A stretch of 64,000 nucleotides of DNA from Arthrobacter sp. 35W (GCF_000482545.1 NZ_KI519454.1:496001-560000), one strand, 5' to 3'; numbered from the stretch's first letter, positions 34,087-42,755 are shown. Numbers and translations: made by a program. Notes: generated by a model not told the origin, from the letters alone.

Positions 34087-34434
34087 CGAAGGATCCTTCT
34101 TGAGACGACGAAGCAGCCCACAGACGCAGCGGAGCGGGCTGTGGAACGGCGGAAACGGGGGAGGGCTAGTGCCAGCTGGAACAGTGGCCGGCACATGTGC
34201 ACCGATGAACCCATCCTAGGGTGCCCGGCCATGGCCCGGTAAAGGGTTTCCCAACCAGCGAGACGGCCACATGCTGTGATTTGCACCACTACAAGGGCCC
34301 TCCGGCCCGGGGCCGACGGCTGGGCGGGGGTCAATGGTAATTTTGACTTCAGGCGCGCCGGAGGGAACCCGGCGCCCAACCGCGGGGCCGCACTTCGGCC
34401 GCGCGCAGTTGTTCAAGCTATGGAGGCGGTTTCG
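34087..34434. other. Divergent intergenic region without a gene
   Basis: This 348-base spacer between the MFS and holin-like genes has no supported gene. It contains a weak dyad GTCAA-N8-TTGAC (34330-34347) and CCACAG/CTGTGG arms near the MFS start. No convincing promoter pair was found on either strand. Confidence 0.5.
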
Positions 34435-35283
34435 ATGGTCAGTGCGGGGCACGGAACGGGCGGGGCCAAGGGAACCACCTCCTGGGCCGGGGACGACTCC
34501 CTGATCGAGGCGCTGAAGACGGCCGGCCGCCTGGTGCCACGCCAGCTCAACGACGAGCTGGCCCTGGCCAAGGCCGAGCTGGCGCGCAAGGGCGGCAAGG
34601 TCGGCGTAGCCGCGGGCTTCCTGGGCGCGGCGCTGGTCTTTGCCGGGCTGCTGGTGATTGCCCTGGTGGTGGCCGCCATTGCGGGGCTGGCAACGATCAT
34701 GCCCCTGTGGTTGTCTGCCCTGCTGGTCTCGGCCCTGTTCCTCGTGGTCACCCTCGTGGCCGCCCTCATTGGCGTGCGCAAGGTCAAGAAGACCATGCCG
34801 CTCATCCCCGAAGAGGCATGGCGGGGGATCCGGCACGATTTGGGCATCGCCAAGCAGGGCAGGGACTTCGACCCCTCGACACTGGTGGCGCCGGTGCTGA
34901 GCAAGGAAGAGCTCGAGGCCCGCAAGGCGGAGAAGCTTGCCGCTGCCGCCCGGGCCAAGGCCGAACGCGAGTCCAAGGCCGCCGAGAACGGCCCCACACC
35001 CAGTGAAGAGGAACTGCTGGCCCGCACCCGCACCCGCCGCGAACACCTGCTGGTGCTGCGCGAGGAGCTGGTGGCCAAGGCCAATGTCAAGACCCAGGGT
35101 GCCGCCCTGGCGGCCGCCGTCGGCAGCGAAGCCAAGGCCCGGTTCACCTCGGCGGCCTCCGCCGCTGCGCCGTTGGTTGAAACCGTTGCCACCGAGGTGC
35201 GGAACCGCTGGATTCCGCTGAGCCTGCTGGCCGCCTCCGGCACTGCCCTGGTCCTGTTGCTGAGGAAGCTGTTCAAGCGCTGA
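34435..35283 (+). CDS. Phage-holin-family (Holin-X-like) membrane protein
   Basis: A 282-residue protein. An N-terminal amphipathic segment (LNDELALAKAELARKGG) is followed by two membrane helices (about 55-80 and 85-110), a charged, Ala/Glu-rich probable coiled coil (about 150-225) and a last membrane helix (about 258-275) ending LLRKLFKR. The N-terminal half matches actinobacterial Holin-X/DUF1469 proteins, which despite the name are ordinary chromosomal genes. ATG 34435 is chosen because GGAGG lies 8 bases upstream; ATG 34420 is in frame. It precedes the phospholipid synthesis gene by about 76 bp. Confidence 0.78.
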   Translation: MVSAGHGTGGAKGTTSWAGDDSLIEALKTAGRLVPRQLNDELALAKAELARKGGKVGVAAGFLGAALVFAGLLVIALVVAAIAGLATIMPLWLSALLVSALFLVVTLVAALIGVRKVKKTMPLIPEEAWRGIRHDLGIAKQGRDFDPSTLVAPVLSKEELEARKAEKLAAAARAKAERESKAAENGPTPSEEELLARTRTRREHLLVLREELVAKANVKTQGAALAAAVGSEAKARFTSAASAAAPLVETVATEVRNRWIPLSLLAASGTALVLLLRKLFKR

Positions 35284-35359
35284 CGGCGGGTGCCCCACCG
35301 GCGCGCCGGCGGCAGTCAGGACAATCTTTGAGCCATCGCAGCAGTCGAAAGGGGGAGGT

Positions 35360-36004
35360 GTGAGGTTGATCGGCGCGGGAACACGCCCGGGGCAGCAGCC
35401 TGCCGCCAGCAGGCGGATCATCACCGTCCCCAACGTCATCACGGTGGTCCGCTTTCTCGGCGTTCCGTTGTTCGTCTGGCTGGTCCTCGCCCAGCACCAG
35501 TACGGCTGGGCCGTGCTGGTGCTTGCCCTGATGGCAGGCACCGACTGGATTGACGGCTACGTTGCCCGCCGGTTCAACCAGGCCTCCGAACTGGGCCGCG
35601 TCCTCGATCCGCTGGCGGACCGCGTGGCGCTGGTGACAGTCGCCGTCACCCTGGTGCTCGCCGGCGTCGCGCCGTGGTGGCTGCTGGCCGCCCTGGTGGT
35701 CCCCGACGCTGTTCTGGCCACGGTCTCCGTCATCTTCTTCCGCTGGCACCCGGACCTGCCCGTCAGCACTATCGGCAAGGTGCGCACCGCGGCCCTGCTG
35801 GTGGGCACGCCCCTGCTGCTGCTGGCCAAGGTGGTGGGCCACGAGCCCAACGCCCTGGGTGTGGCGGCATGGGTCCTGCTGGCCATCGGCGTGCTGGGCC
35901 ATCTGGTGGCCGCCTACAACTACTTCTGGGCCATGGTGCACAAGCACCAGGACCAGCGAAACCAGCAAGACCAACAGGGCCGGAACCTGGGGGCGGGCCT
36001 GTGA
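35360..36004 (+). CDS. CDP-alcohol phosphatidyltransferase family protein
   Basis: A 214-residue integral membrane enzyme with about six helices. The family motif D-x2-D-G-x2-A-R-x8-G-x3-D-x3-D is complete in DWIDGYVARRFNQASELGRV followed by LDPLADR. Members join CDP-diacylglycerol to glycerol phosphate, phosphatidylglycerol or inositol phosphate; phosphatidylglycerophosphate or cardiolipin synthase are the likeliest roles here. GTG 35360 has a strong GGGGGAGG site. The stop overlaps the next ATG by one base. Confidence 0.88.
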   Translation: MRLIGAGTRPGQQPAASRRIITVPNVITVVRFLGVPLFVWLVLAQHQYGWAVLVLALMAGTDWIDGYVARRFNQASELGRVLDPLADRVALVTVAVTLVLAGVAPWWLLAALVVPDAVLATVSVIFFRWHPDLPVSTIGKVRTAALLVGTPLLLLAKVVGHEPNALGVAAWVLLAIGVLGHLVAAYNYFWAMVHKHQDQRNQQDQQGRNLGAGL

Positions 36005-36912
36005 TGTGGATCGGTGTTGCCTGTGCAGTGGCAGGCGCCTTCTTCCTTGCCTTCGGTGCGCAGCGCCAGGGCAGCGCCGTGCAGTCCAACACCGGCGGCC
36101 TGGCCCTGGGCAGCAATGGGTTTCTGCGCCTGCTGCGCAACCCGCGCTGGGTCCTGGGCCTGGTCCTGCTGGGGCTGGGGATGGTGCTCAACGTGGTGGC
36201 TCTGACCCTGGGGACACTGGTGGTGATCCAACCGATCGGCGCCATTGCGCTGGTCATCACCACCATCGTGAACTCCAAGGACCAGGGCATCCGGCTCAAC
36301 CGGGCCACCGTCGTCGCCATCACCTGCTGCGTCACCGGCAGTGCGCTCTTCGTGCTGCTGGCGGTGAATGTGGTGAGTGAGAACCACCACGTCACGGTGG
36401 AACAGGAACTGACGGTGGTGTTCATGCTGGCCATCGTCGTGGCCATCTTTGGCACGGCGCTCATCCTGTGGCGCCACCACATCCGGGCCTTCTTCTACAT
36501 CCTGGGAGCCGGCGTCCTGTTCGGCTTCGTGGCCGTGCTGACCCGCATCATCTCCAAGCAGATCTTCGACCCCAACGGCCTCTACCTGCTCAATGTGCAG
36601 TGGTACTCCATCATCGCCATCGCCGTGGCGGGCGGACTGGGCAGCTGGTTTGTCCAGAGCGCCTATGCCAGCGGGCCGCCGGATCTGGTCATCGCCGGCC
36701 TGACGGTCATCGACCCGATGGTGGGCATCGCCATCGGCATCACCATTCTCGGTGAGCTTCGCCCCGATGTCCCCGCCGTGGTGGCGATTTCCATGGCCGG
36801 GGCGGCATTGCTTGCTATCGTGGGTGTCGTTGCTCTCTCGCGGCACCACCCCGATGTGGTGAAGCGGAAGAATGAGTCCGCCAAGGACTTGAAGAAGTCA
36901 GCCCGCACCTAG
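36004..36912 (+). CDS. NIPA-like / DMT-superfamily membrane transporter
   Basis: A 302-residue protein with nine or ten membrane helices, beginning with GVACAVAGAFFLAFGAQRQG. The pattern GTLVVIQPIGAIALVITTI and the late VIDPMVGIAIGITILGE resemble NIPA-type magnesium transporters and related EamA proteins. Substrate unknown. ATG 36004 shares one base with the previous stop, so translation is coupled; open frame upstream is out of register with the phosphatidyltransferase. Confidence 0.78.
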   Translation: MWIGVACAVAGAFFLAFGAQRQGSAVQSNTGGLALGSNGFLRLLRNPRWVLGLVLLGLGMVLNVVALTLGTLVVIQPIGAIALVITTIVNSKDQGIRLNRATVVAITCCVTGSALFVLLAVNVVSENHHVTVEQELTVVFMLAIVVAIFGTALILWRHHIRAFFYILGAGVLFGFVAVLTRIISKQIFDPNGLYLLNVQWYSIIAIAVAGGLGSWFVQSAYASGPPDLVIAGLTVIDPMVGIAIGITILGELRPDVPAVVAISMAGAALLAIVGVVALSRHHPDVVKRKNESAKDLKKSART

Positions 36913-37040
36913 TGCCGGCCCTTCCATGGGAGCACACCACAGTTTTTTGATGCACGACGGCGCAGGGAGCCTCACGCGGTTTCCTGCGCGCGCGCTCCGG
37001 CCACCGCCGGCTGCGTGAGAAGCCACCAGGAGTATTTTCA

Positions 37041-38345
37041 GTGACATCCACTCAGAGCCCGGACTCGCAGCAAAGCACCTCGCCGGCGGCGGAGCGGGTG
37101 AGTGCCGATGGCGCTCCCGCCGGCACTGCTCCCGCGGGAGCGTCGTCGTCGAGCACCAGGGCGGCAACGCGGCCCTTGACCATCCTGATCGCCGCGGACA
37201 CCTACCCGCCGCACGTGAACGGCGCCGCGCAGTTCTGCTACCGCCTGGCCAAGGGCATGAAGGCCCGCGGCCACAAGGTCCACGTGGCAGCCTGCCGCCC
37301 CGATGCCGGCAAGGCCTACACAGAGACCCTCCCCGAGGCCACGGTGCACCGGCTGCGCTCACGCTCAGTGCCGACGCACGAATACTTCCGCATCTCCCTG
37401 CCGTGGGAGATCAAGAAGGACATCGCGGCGATCTTCGACGAGATCAACCCGGATGTGGTGCACGTGCAGAGCCACTACATGATCGGTGAGCACGTGGTGT
37501 ACGAGGCCCAGCGCCGCGGCATCCGCATCGTTGCCACCAACCACTTCATGCCGGAGAACCTGAACCCGTTCCTGCCGTTCCCGCAGTGGTTCAAAAACAT
37601 TGTCGGCAAGGTGTCCTGGCGCGACATGGGCAAGGTCATGGGCCGCGCGGATGTGGTCACCACGCCCACGCCGCTGGCGGCCAAGGCCATGCACCAGCAC
37701 GCCTTCCTGCGCAAGGTGCTGCCGCTGTCCAACGGCATCGACGCCGGCAACTACGAGCTGGCCGAGGGCGAGATCATTGAGCGCCACGCCAATCCGACGG
37801 TGCTTTTTGCCGGCCGCCTGGCCGAGGAAAAGCACATCGACGTCCTGATCGACGCCATCGCCAAGATGCCGGCGGATCTGAACGTGCATCTGGAGATCGT
37901 CGGCGGCGGCGAGGTCAAGAACGCCCTGAAGGCACAGGCCGAGCGTCTGGGTCTGGCAGAGAAGGTGAAATTCTTCGGTCTGGTCAGCGATGAAGACTTG
38001 CGCAAGGCCTACATCCAGGCGGATGTCTTTTGCATGCCCGGCACCGCCGAACTGCAGTCGCTGGTGAGCCTGGAAGCCATGAGCGCCTCCACCCCCGTGG
38101 TGCTGGCCAACGCCATGGCGCTGCCGCACCTGGTCGACAACGGCGTTAACGGCTACCTCTTCACCCCGATGGACAGCGATGACCTGGCGGCGAAGATCAC
38201 CAAGATCCTGCGCCTGTCCGAGGCGGACAGGACGGCCATGGGCGAGGCCAGCCACGCTATGGTGGCCCGGCACGGCCTCAACAAGACGCTGGACACTTTT
38301 GAAGACATCTACCGCGGCGGCAGCTACGAGGACCACGCTCTGTAG
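37041..38345 (+). CDS. GT4-family glycosyltransferase
   Basis: A 434-residue GT-B glycosyltransferase. A Ser/Ala-rich tail of about 45 residues precedes the N-terminal Rossmann domain (ILIAADTYPPHVNGAAQFCY), which has the acceptor-side glycine loop. The donor domain starts at TVLFAGRLAEEKHIDVLIDA; the E-x7-E motif is in GTAELQSLVSLEAMSASTP. Such enzymes add hexoses to lipids such as diacylglycerol or phosphatidylinositol, which fits the adjacent phospholipid synthesis gene, but the acceptor is not determined. GTG 37041 has AGGAG 8 bases upstream. Confidence 0.88.
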   Translation: MTSTQSPDSQQSTSPAAERVSADGAPAGTAPAGASSSSTRAATRPLTILIAADTYPPHVNGAAQFCYRLAKGMKARGHKVHVAACRPDAGKAYTETLPEATVHRLRSRSVPTHEYFRISLPWEIKKDIAAIFDEINPDVVHVQSHYMIGEHVVYEAQRRGIRIVATNHFMPENLNPFLPFPQWFKNIVGKVSWRDMGKVMGRADVVTTPTPLAAKAMHQHAFLRKVLPLSNGIDAGNYELAEGEIIERHANPTVLFAGRLAEEKHIDVLIDAIAKMPADLNVHLEIVGGGEVKNALKAQAERLGLAEKVKFFGLVSDEDLRKAYIQADVFCMPGTAELQSLVSLEAMSASTPVVLANAMALPHLVDNGVNGYLFTPMDSDDLAAKITKILRLSEADRTAMGEASHAMVARHGLNKTLDTFEDIYRGGSYEDHAL

Positions 38346-38355
38346 CCAAAGCCAT

Positions 38356-38361
38356 TAGGAT
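38356..38361 (+). promoter_or_regulatory. -10 element upstream of tRNA-Met
   Basis: TAGGAT lies 54 bases before the tRNA; the same hexamer precedes frr and the DivIVA-domain gene. No clear -35. Confidence 0.4.
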
Positions 38362-38415
38362 GGTCTGGGCGCGGCACCGTGTGCAGTTTGTGGCACACGG
38401 TGGGCGCCCGGACAT

Positions 38416-38489
38416 GGGGCTATAGCTCAGCTGGTTAGAGCGCGGGACTCATAATCCTAAGGTCCTCGGTTCAAGTCCGAGTAGCCCTA
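38416..38489 (+). tRNA. tRNA-Met (CAT)
   Basis: Cloverleaf with acceptor GGGGCTA/TAGCCCT (one terminal G-T), D-arm GCTCAGCTGGTTAGAGC, anticodon loop CTCATAA with CAT at 38450-38452, and T-arm CTCGGTTCAAGTCCGAG. The first base pair is formed, unlike initiator tRNA. The 27-43 pair is mismatched. Elongator Met is likeliest; a lysidine-modified Ile tRNA cannot be excluded from sequence alone. CCA is not encoded. Confidence 0.92.
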
Positions 38490-38497
38490 CCCTGCAG

Positions 38498-38530
38498 AAC
38501 CCCGGAACCACCTCTGGTTCCGGGGTTCTT
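38498..38530 (+). terminator. Intrinsic terminator after tRNA-Met
   Basis: AACCCCGGAACCA (38498-38510) pairs exactly with TGGTTCCGGGGTT (38515-38527) around a four-base loop. A short T run follows. Confidence 0.8.
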
Positions 38531-38580
38531 TGCTGTCCGCGGGAGCGCCCCTTGCTGCCGGGGGATCGTTGCCAGCTGCA

Positions 38581-38610
38581 TTACTCTCCGGTAAGTTACT
38601 GATGAGTAAC
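38581..38610 (+). promoter_or_regulatory. Double dyad operator upstream of the acyl-CoA dehydrogenase
   Basis: TTAC-N6-GTAA (38581-38594) directly adjoins the perfect dyad GTTACT-GATG-AGTAAC (38595-38610). The second ends 12 bases before the ribosome site AAGGAG. The layout fits a TetR- or GntR-type repressor of fatty or amino acid catabolism. A similar dyad precedes the SGNH hydrolase gene. Confidence 0.5.
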
Positions 38611-38632
38611 ATCACCAGCAAAGGAGCTTCCC

Positions 38633-39823
38633 ATGGCCAAGGCCGCCATCGATCCGAACAACCTGCCCTACGCCGACGGCGACTTCTATGGCTTTGAGCA
38701 GCTGCTGACCGAGTCCGAGCGGGAGCGTCTGCAGGAAATCCGCGACTTCCTGGCCAAGGAGGTCAAGCCGATCGCCGTGGACTGCTGGAACCGCGCCGAG
38801 TTCCCGATGGAGCTGATCCCGAAGCTGGCGGAGCTGGACGTCATGAGCCCGATCCGCCGCCAGGGCCACTCCAGCCTGTTCGCCGGGCTGATGCAGGCCG
38901 AGTTCACCCGCGCCGATTCCTCGATCGCCACGTTCATGGGCGTCCATGACGGCCTGTTCACCGCCACCATTGAACTGCTCGCCTCCGAGGAGCAGAAGGC
39001 CGCCTGGCTGCCGGACATCTATGCGATGAAGAAGATCGGAGCCTTTGGGCTCACCGAACCGCTGGGCGGATCCGACGTCGCCGGCGGCACGCGCACCACG
39101 GCCCGCCGTGAGGGCGGCAACTGGATCCTCAACGGCGCCAAGCGCTGGATCGGCAACGCGACCTTCGCCGACTGGGTGGTCATCTTCGCCCGAGACGAGG
39201 CGGACAATGCGGTCAAGTCCTTCCTCATCGACACCACCACCGAGGGCTACAGGGCCACCAAGATTGAGAACAAGACGGCGCTGCGCACGGTGCAGAACGC
39301 CGACATCACCCTGACCGACGTCGTCGTTCCCGATGGGTTCAAACTGGCCGGCGGCAACTCCTTCCGCGACACGAACAAGGTGCTCAAGGTCAGCCGGCTC
39401 GGCGTGGCCTGGCAGGCCGTGGGCCAGCAGCTGGCCGCGTTCGACGTCGCCCGGCGCTACGCCGTCGAGCGCCACCAGTTCGGCCGCCCGCTGGCCTCCT
39501 TCCAGCTGGTGCAGGACCAGCTGGTGAAGATCCTGGGCAATGTTGTTGCCTCGACGGGCATGATGGTGCGCCTGGCGCAGCTGGAGGATGCCAACGCCGC
39601 CAAGGACGAGCAGTCGGCGCTGGCGAAGGCCTTCACCACCGCCAGGATGCGCGAATCCGTCGCCATGGGCCGCAGCATCCTGGGCGGCAACGGTATTGTC
39701 ACGGACTATGAGATGGCCAAGATCTTCGCCGACGCGGAGGCCATCTACTCCTACGAGGGCACCTACGAGATCAACACGCTCGTCACTGGCCGCGCCATCA
39801 CCGGAATCTCCGCCATCGTCTAG
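38633..39823 (+). CDS. Acyl-CoA dehydrogenase family protein (glutaryl-CoA-dehydrogenase-like)
   Basis: A 396-residue FAD enzyme that oxidises an acyl-CoA at the alpha-beta bond. Conserved blocks are GLTEPLGGSDVAGGTRTTA and KRWIGNATFADWVVIFAR (FAD binding), RRYAVERHQFGRPLASFQL (subunit contact) and ILGGNGIVTDY. The catalytic base is E375 in YSYEGTYEIN. Overall sequence is closest in my reading to the glutaryl-CoA dehydrogenase group, so a role in lysine/tryptophan or related catabolism is possible. AAGGAG precedes ATG 38633. Expression is probably controlled through the dyads at 38581-38610. Confidence 0.9.
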   Translation: MAKAAIDPNNLPYADGDFYGFEQLLTESERERLQEIRDFLAKEVKPIAVDCWNRAEFPMELIPKLAELDVMSPIRRQGHSSLFAGLMQAEFTRADSSIATFMGVHDGLFTATIELLASEEQKAAWLPDIYAMKKIGAFGLTEPLGGSDVAGGTRTTARREGGNWILNGAKRWIGNATFADWVVIFARDEADNAVKSFLIDTTTEGYRATKIENKTALRTVQNADITLTDVVVPDGFKLAGGNSFRDTNKVLKVSRLGVAWQAVGQQLAAFDVARRYAVERHQFGRPLASFQLVQDQLVKILGNVVASTGMMVRLAQLEDANAAKDEQSALAKAFTTARMRESVAMGRSILGGNGIVTDYEMAKIFADAEAIYSYEGTYEINTLVTGRAITGISAIV

Positions 39824-39830
39824 CCCCCTG

Positions 39831-39898
39831 CCCAACTGGGTGACACTTATCGCACATTTTTGGGCGATTTTTGTGCGATAACTGTCACCTAGTTGGGG
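39831..39898. terminator. Inverted repeat, family C copy 2, overlapping the M23 stop
   Basis: CCCAACTGGGTGACACTTAT and CGCAC (39831-39855) pair with 39873-39897 with one G-T wobble and one C-C mismatch over 25 bp. The arms carry the same sequence as the element at 12684. The right arm contains the stop codon of the convergent M23 peptidase gene (39889-39891). The T-rich loop differs from copy 1. Confidence 0.75.
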
Positions 39899-40467
39899 CG
39901 GGGGGTGAGGGGGAGCAGGATGGACGGGCGGCGGTCCTGCACAAATTGCAGCGGGTCCAGGTACTCCTCGCCGCGGCGGACGCCCCAGTGCAGGCAGCTG
40001 TGCGGGGAGGCCATCATGGATCCGCAATGGGTGGGCCCGTCAAGGATGCCCACCGTCTGGCCCTGGGCGACGCCGGTGCCCGCTGCCGGGGCGCCCGTGA
40101 CTGGTTCGAAGCTGCTCAGCAGCCCGTTGGCGTGGCGGATGGTGACGACGTCCCTGTCCACCACCTGCCCACTGAAGACCACCACCCCGTCCGCCGGGGC
40201 CGTGACGGGAACGCCCTGGGCCGCGGCGAGATCAACCCCGCGGTGCCCCGCCAGCCATGGCTTGGGCGGCGGCGCAAAGGGATGCACGACGGCGGGGCGC
40301 GGCACCAGCGGCCAGGTCCACGGTGGCGGGGGAGCGGCGCCGGCACTCGGGTCCCCGGGTGCCGGCAGCACCAGGGCCAGGAGAAGGGCCAGTGCGAAGG
40401 CGGCCGCCAATGGGCGGGCGCGGGTCCGTGGATGGAAACAGATCGGCAGGGGCTGGCTCCGGGTCAT
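39889..40467 (-). CDS. M23-family peptidase (LytM-like)
   Basis: A 192-residue exported protein: basic N-terminus, signal helix (about 18-38, LAAAFALALLLALVLP), then an M23 fold. The first metal motif is intact in HRGVDLA. The second, normally H-x-H, reads SCLHWG, so the first His is replaced by Cys. This is common in a subset of actinobacterial homologues and may weaken hydrolysis. The likely target is peptidoglycan. The ATG at 40465-40467 is chosen because it directly precedes the signal peptide; a longer frame to 40623 adds a non-conserved stretch. It is divergent from rpsB, a typical placement. Its C-terminal Pro-Asn and stop come from the inverted repeat. Confidence 0.85.
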   Translation of the reverse strand: MTRSQPLPICFHPRTRARPLAAAFALALLLALVLPAPGDPSAGAAPPPPWTWPLVPRPAVVHPFAPPPKPWLAGHRGVDLAAAQGVPVTAPADGVVVFSGQVVDRDVVTIRHANGLLSSFEPVTGAPAAGTGVAQGQTVGILDGPTHCGSMMASPHSCLHWGVRRGEEYLDPLQFVQDRRPSILLPLTPRPN

Positions 40468-40819
40468 CCACTCAGGGTCGCGCCGGAACGCCGCGGCGGC
40501 GCCGGGCCGCGGGCGGGCTGTGGACGGCCGGGCATCGTCGTGCGCTGTGCAGGCACCGCCGCCGCCGGGCGAGCGGCACAAGGCCGCCAGCGTGTCACGG
40601 CCGGTGGAGCGGTGTAGTAACATAGGTGGAGCAGTTTGCCGTGTGCAAGCTGACTACGCGCATCCCGCCCGGACGCTGCCAGTTACAGCAGTAGACGGAT
40701 TGCCCCTCTTCGGTCCGTTCATTCGGTTGAGCAGAGCAATGGATGCCAGGAGCACAGCCCGGTGGAATCGTCCGCCGGGGTAAAAAGGCTAACAACCGTA
40801 AACATGAAGGAGCGCCGGC
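40468..40819 (+). promoter_or_regulatory. rpsB leader and divergent promoter region
   Basis: No gene is supported in these 352 bases. TAACAT (40618-40623) is a possible -10, giving an rpsB leader of about 190 bases. Near its end CCCGGTGG (40759-40766) can pair with CCGCCGGG (40773-40780), followed by GTAAAAAGG. Long leaders on ribosomal protein genes often bind their product, but no known rpsB leader motif is recognised. Confidence 0.35.
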
Positions 40820-41698
40820 ATGCCCGTCGTAACCATGCGCCAGCTGCTTGACAGCGGCGTCCACTTTGGACACCAGACCCGTCGTTGGAACCCGAAGATG
40901 AAGCGCTTCATCTTCACCGAGCGCAACGGCATCTACATCATCGACCTGCAGCAGTCGCTGTCCTACATCGACCGCGCCTACGAGTTCGTCAAGGCCACTG
41001 TCGCCCACGGCGGCACCGTGCTCTTCGTCGGTACCAAGAAGCAGGCTCAGGAAGCCATCGCCGACCAGGCAACCCGCGTGGGCCAGCCCTACGTGAACCA
41101 GCGCTGGTTGGGCGGTATGCTCACCAACTTCCAGACCGTCGCCAAGCGCATCCAGCGCATGAAGGAACTCGAAGAGATCAACTTCGAGGACGTTGCCTCC
41201 TCCGGCCACACCAAGAAGGAACTGCTGCTGCTCAAGCGCGAGCTCACCAAGCTGCAGACCAACCTGGGCGGCATCCGCAACCTGACCAAGGCACCGTCCG
41301 TGCTGTGGGTTGTTGACACCAAGAAGGAGCACCTCGCCATTGACGAGGCCAAGAAGCTCAACATCCCCGTTGTGGCCATCCTGGACACCAACTGCGATCC
41401 CGATGAGGTCGACTTCCCGATTCCGGGCAACGACGACGCCATCCGCTCCGTGCACCTGCTGACCCGCGTGGTTGCAGACGCCATCGCCGAGGGCCTGATG
41501 GCCCGCAACGCCAAGGCTACGGGCTCCGAAGCTCCGGCCGAGCCGCTGGCCGAGTGGGAGCGCGAGCTGCTCGTGACCGACTCCGCCGTCGAGGCTCCGG
41601 TCGAGGCTGCTGTTGAGGCACCCGTCGAGGCCGCTGTTGAGGCTCCGGCCGAAGCCGCCGTCGAGGCACCGGCCGTCGAAGCCGAAACCGAGAAGTAA
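40820..41698 (+). CDS. rpsB: 30S ribosomal protein S2
   Basis: A 292-residue small-subunit protein. It opens [20 protein letters not shown], the S2 signature, followed by [20 protein letters not shown] and [13 protein letters not shown]. After residue about 240 comes a tail of Val/Glu/Ala/Pro repeats (EAPVEAAV units), typical in Micrococcaceae but variable in length. AAGGAGCG precedes ATG 40820. It forms a unit with tsf, interrupted by the hairpin at 41745. Confidence 0.98.
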   Translation: MPVVTMRQLLDSGVHFGHQTRRWNPKMKRFIFTERNGIYIIDLQQSLSYIDRAYEFVKATVAHGGTVLFVGTKKQAQEAIADQATRVGQPYVNQRWLGGMLTNFQTVAKRIQRMKELEEINFEDVASSGHTKKELLLLKRELTKLQTNLGGIRNLTKAPSVLWVVDTKKEHLAIDEAKKLNIPVVAILDTNCDPDEVDFPIPGNDDAIRSVHLLTRVVADAIAEGLMARNAKATGSEAPAEPLAEWERELLVTDSAVEAPVEAAVEAPVEAAVEAPAEAAVEAPAVEAETEK

Positions 41699-41744
41699 AA
41701 ACTCTCTTAGCGCTCCGTTCATCGGAAGCGCGCACACTGAGATG

Positions 41745-41802
41745 ACTCACCACTGGCAGGAGCGCCGCCCATCGGGGCAGAGCGCTCCTGCCAGTGGCGA
41801 GT
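41745..41802 (+). terminator. Long hairpin between rpsB and tsf
   Basis: ACTCACCACTGGCAGGAGCG (41745-41764) pairs with 41783-41802, with one A-C mismatch. The 18-base loop is GC-rich. There is no T-tract and tsf follows 43 bases later on the same strand. It may act as an attenuator or RNA-processing site that sets the S2:EF-Ts ratio; this is inferred. Confidence 0.6.
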
Positions 41803-41845
41803 GACCAGTGGTAAATACTGACAAAATCTACACTGAGGGGTTCAC

Positions 41846-42682
41846 ATGGCGAACTACACCGCTGCTGATATCAAGGCTCTGCGCGAGCGCACTGGCGCTG
41901 GCATGATGGACGTCAAGAAGGCTCTCGACGAGGCAAATGGCGACGCCGAAAAGGCGATGGAGCTCATTCGCATCAAGGGCCTCAAGGGCGCCACCAAGCG
42001 TGAAGGCCGCTCCACCGCCGAGGGCCTCGTCGCCGCTTCGGTCAACGGTGGCGTTGGCGTCATGGTTGAGGTCAACTGCGAGACCGACTTCGTGGCCAAG
42101 GCTGCCCCGTTCATCGAGTTCTCCAACAAGGTTCTGGCCGCTGCCCAGGCTTCCGGCGCCTCCGACGTCGAGACCCTGCTGGCATTCGACGTCGATGGCA
42201 AGCCGCTCTCCGAGCTGGTCATCGAAGCCGGCGCACTGCTGGGCGAGAAGGTTGCCGTCCGCCGCGTTGCACGCGTTGAGGGTGCAACCGTTGACGCCTA
42301 CCTGCACAAGACGTCCAAGGACCTCCCGGCCCAGGTTGGCGTTCTGTTCGCTGTTGACGGTGAGGGTGACGCTGCCGCCGAGGCCGCCCACGACATCGCC
42401 GTGCACATCGCAGCCTACGCACCGACCTACCTCACCCGTGAGGAAGTTCCGGCCGAACTGGTTGAGAGCGAGCGCCGCATTGCCGACGAGACCGCACGCG
42501 CCGAGGGCAAGCCCGAAGCCGCGCTGACCAAGATCGTCGAGGGCCGCCTGACGGGCTTCTTCAAGGAGAGTGTCCTGGTTGACCAGGCATTCGCCAAGGA
42601 CGCCAAGAAGAGCGTTGCCCAGGTCCTCGAAGAGGCCGGCGTGAAGGCAACCGCCTTCGCCCGCTTCCGCGTTGGAGCCTAA
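41846..42682 (+). CDS. tsf: Elongation factor Ts
   Basis: A 278-residue nucleotide exchange factor for EF-Tu. The N-terminal UBA-like domain reads ADIKALRERTGAGMMDVKKA, then comes the conserved EVNCETDFVAK, whose TDFV loop displaces Mg-GDP in EF-Tu. The two core subdomains follow. The length is normal. GAGGGG precedes ATG 41846. A T-tailed terminator follows the stop, so pyrH is a separate unit. Confidence 0.98.
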   Translation: MANYTAADIKALRERTGAGMMDVKKALDEANGDAEKAMELIRIKGLKGATKREGRSTAEGLVAASVNGGVGVMVEVNCETDFVAKAAPFIEFSNKVLAAAQASGASDVETLLAFDVDGKPLSELVIEAGALLGEKVAVRRVARVEGATVDAYLHKTSKDLPAQVGVLFAVDGEGDAAAEAAHDIAVHIAAYAPTYLTREEVPAELVESERRIADETARAEGKPEAALTKIVEGRLTGFFKESVLVDQAFAKDAKKSVAQVLEEAGVKATAFARFRVGA

Positions 42683-42710
42683 GCACCAGCTTAGAAATAT
42701 GTAAGAGGAG

Positions 42711-42741
42711 GGGGTGGCCACCAAGGTGGCCACCCCTTTTT
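42711..42741 (+). terminator. Intrinsic terminator after tsf
   Basis: GGGGTGGCCACC (42711-42722) and GGTGGCCACCCC (42725-42736) pair perfectly around AA, followed by five T residues. Confidence 0.9.
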
Positions 42742-42755
42742 CATGCCAACAAAGC

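Noticed and set aside
34435-35283. Holin-like gene as evidence for a prophage
   Set aside because: No other phage gene is near, and Holin-X-like proteins are standard chromosomal genes in actinobacteria.
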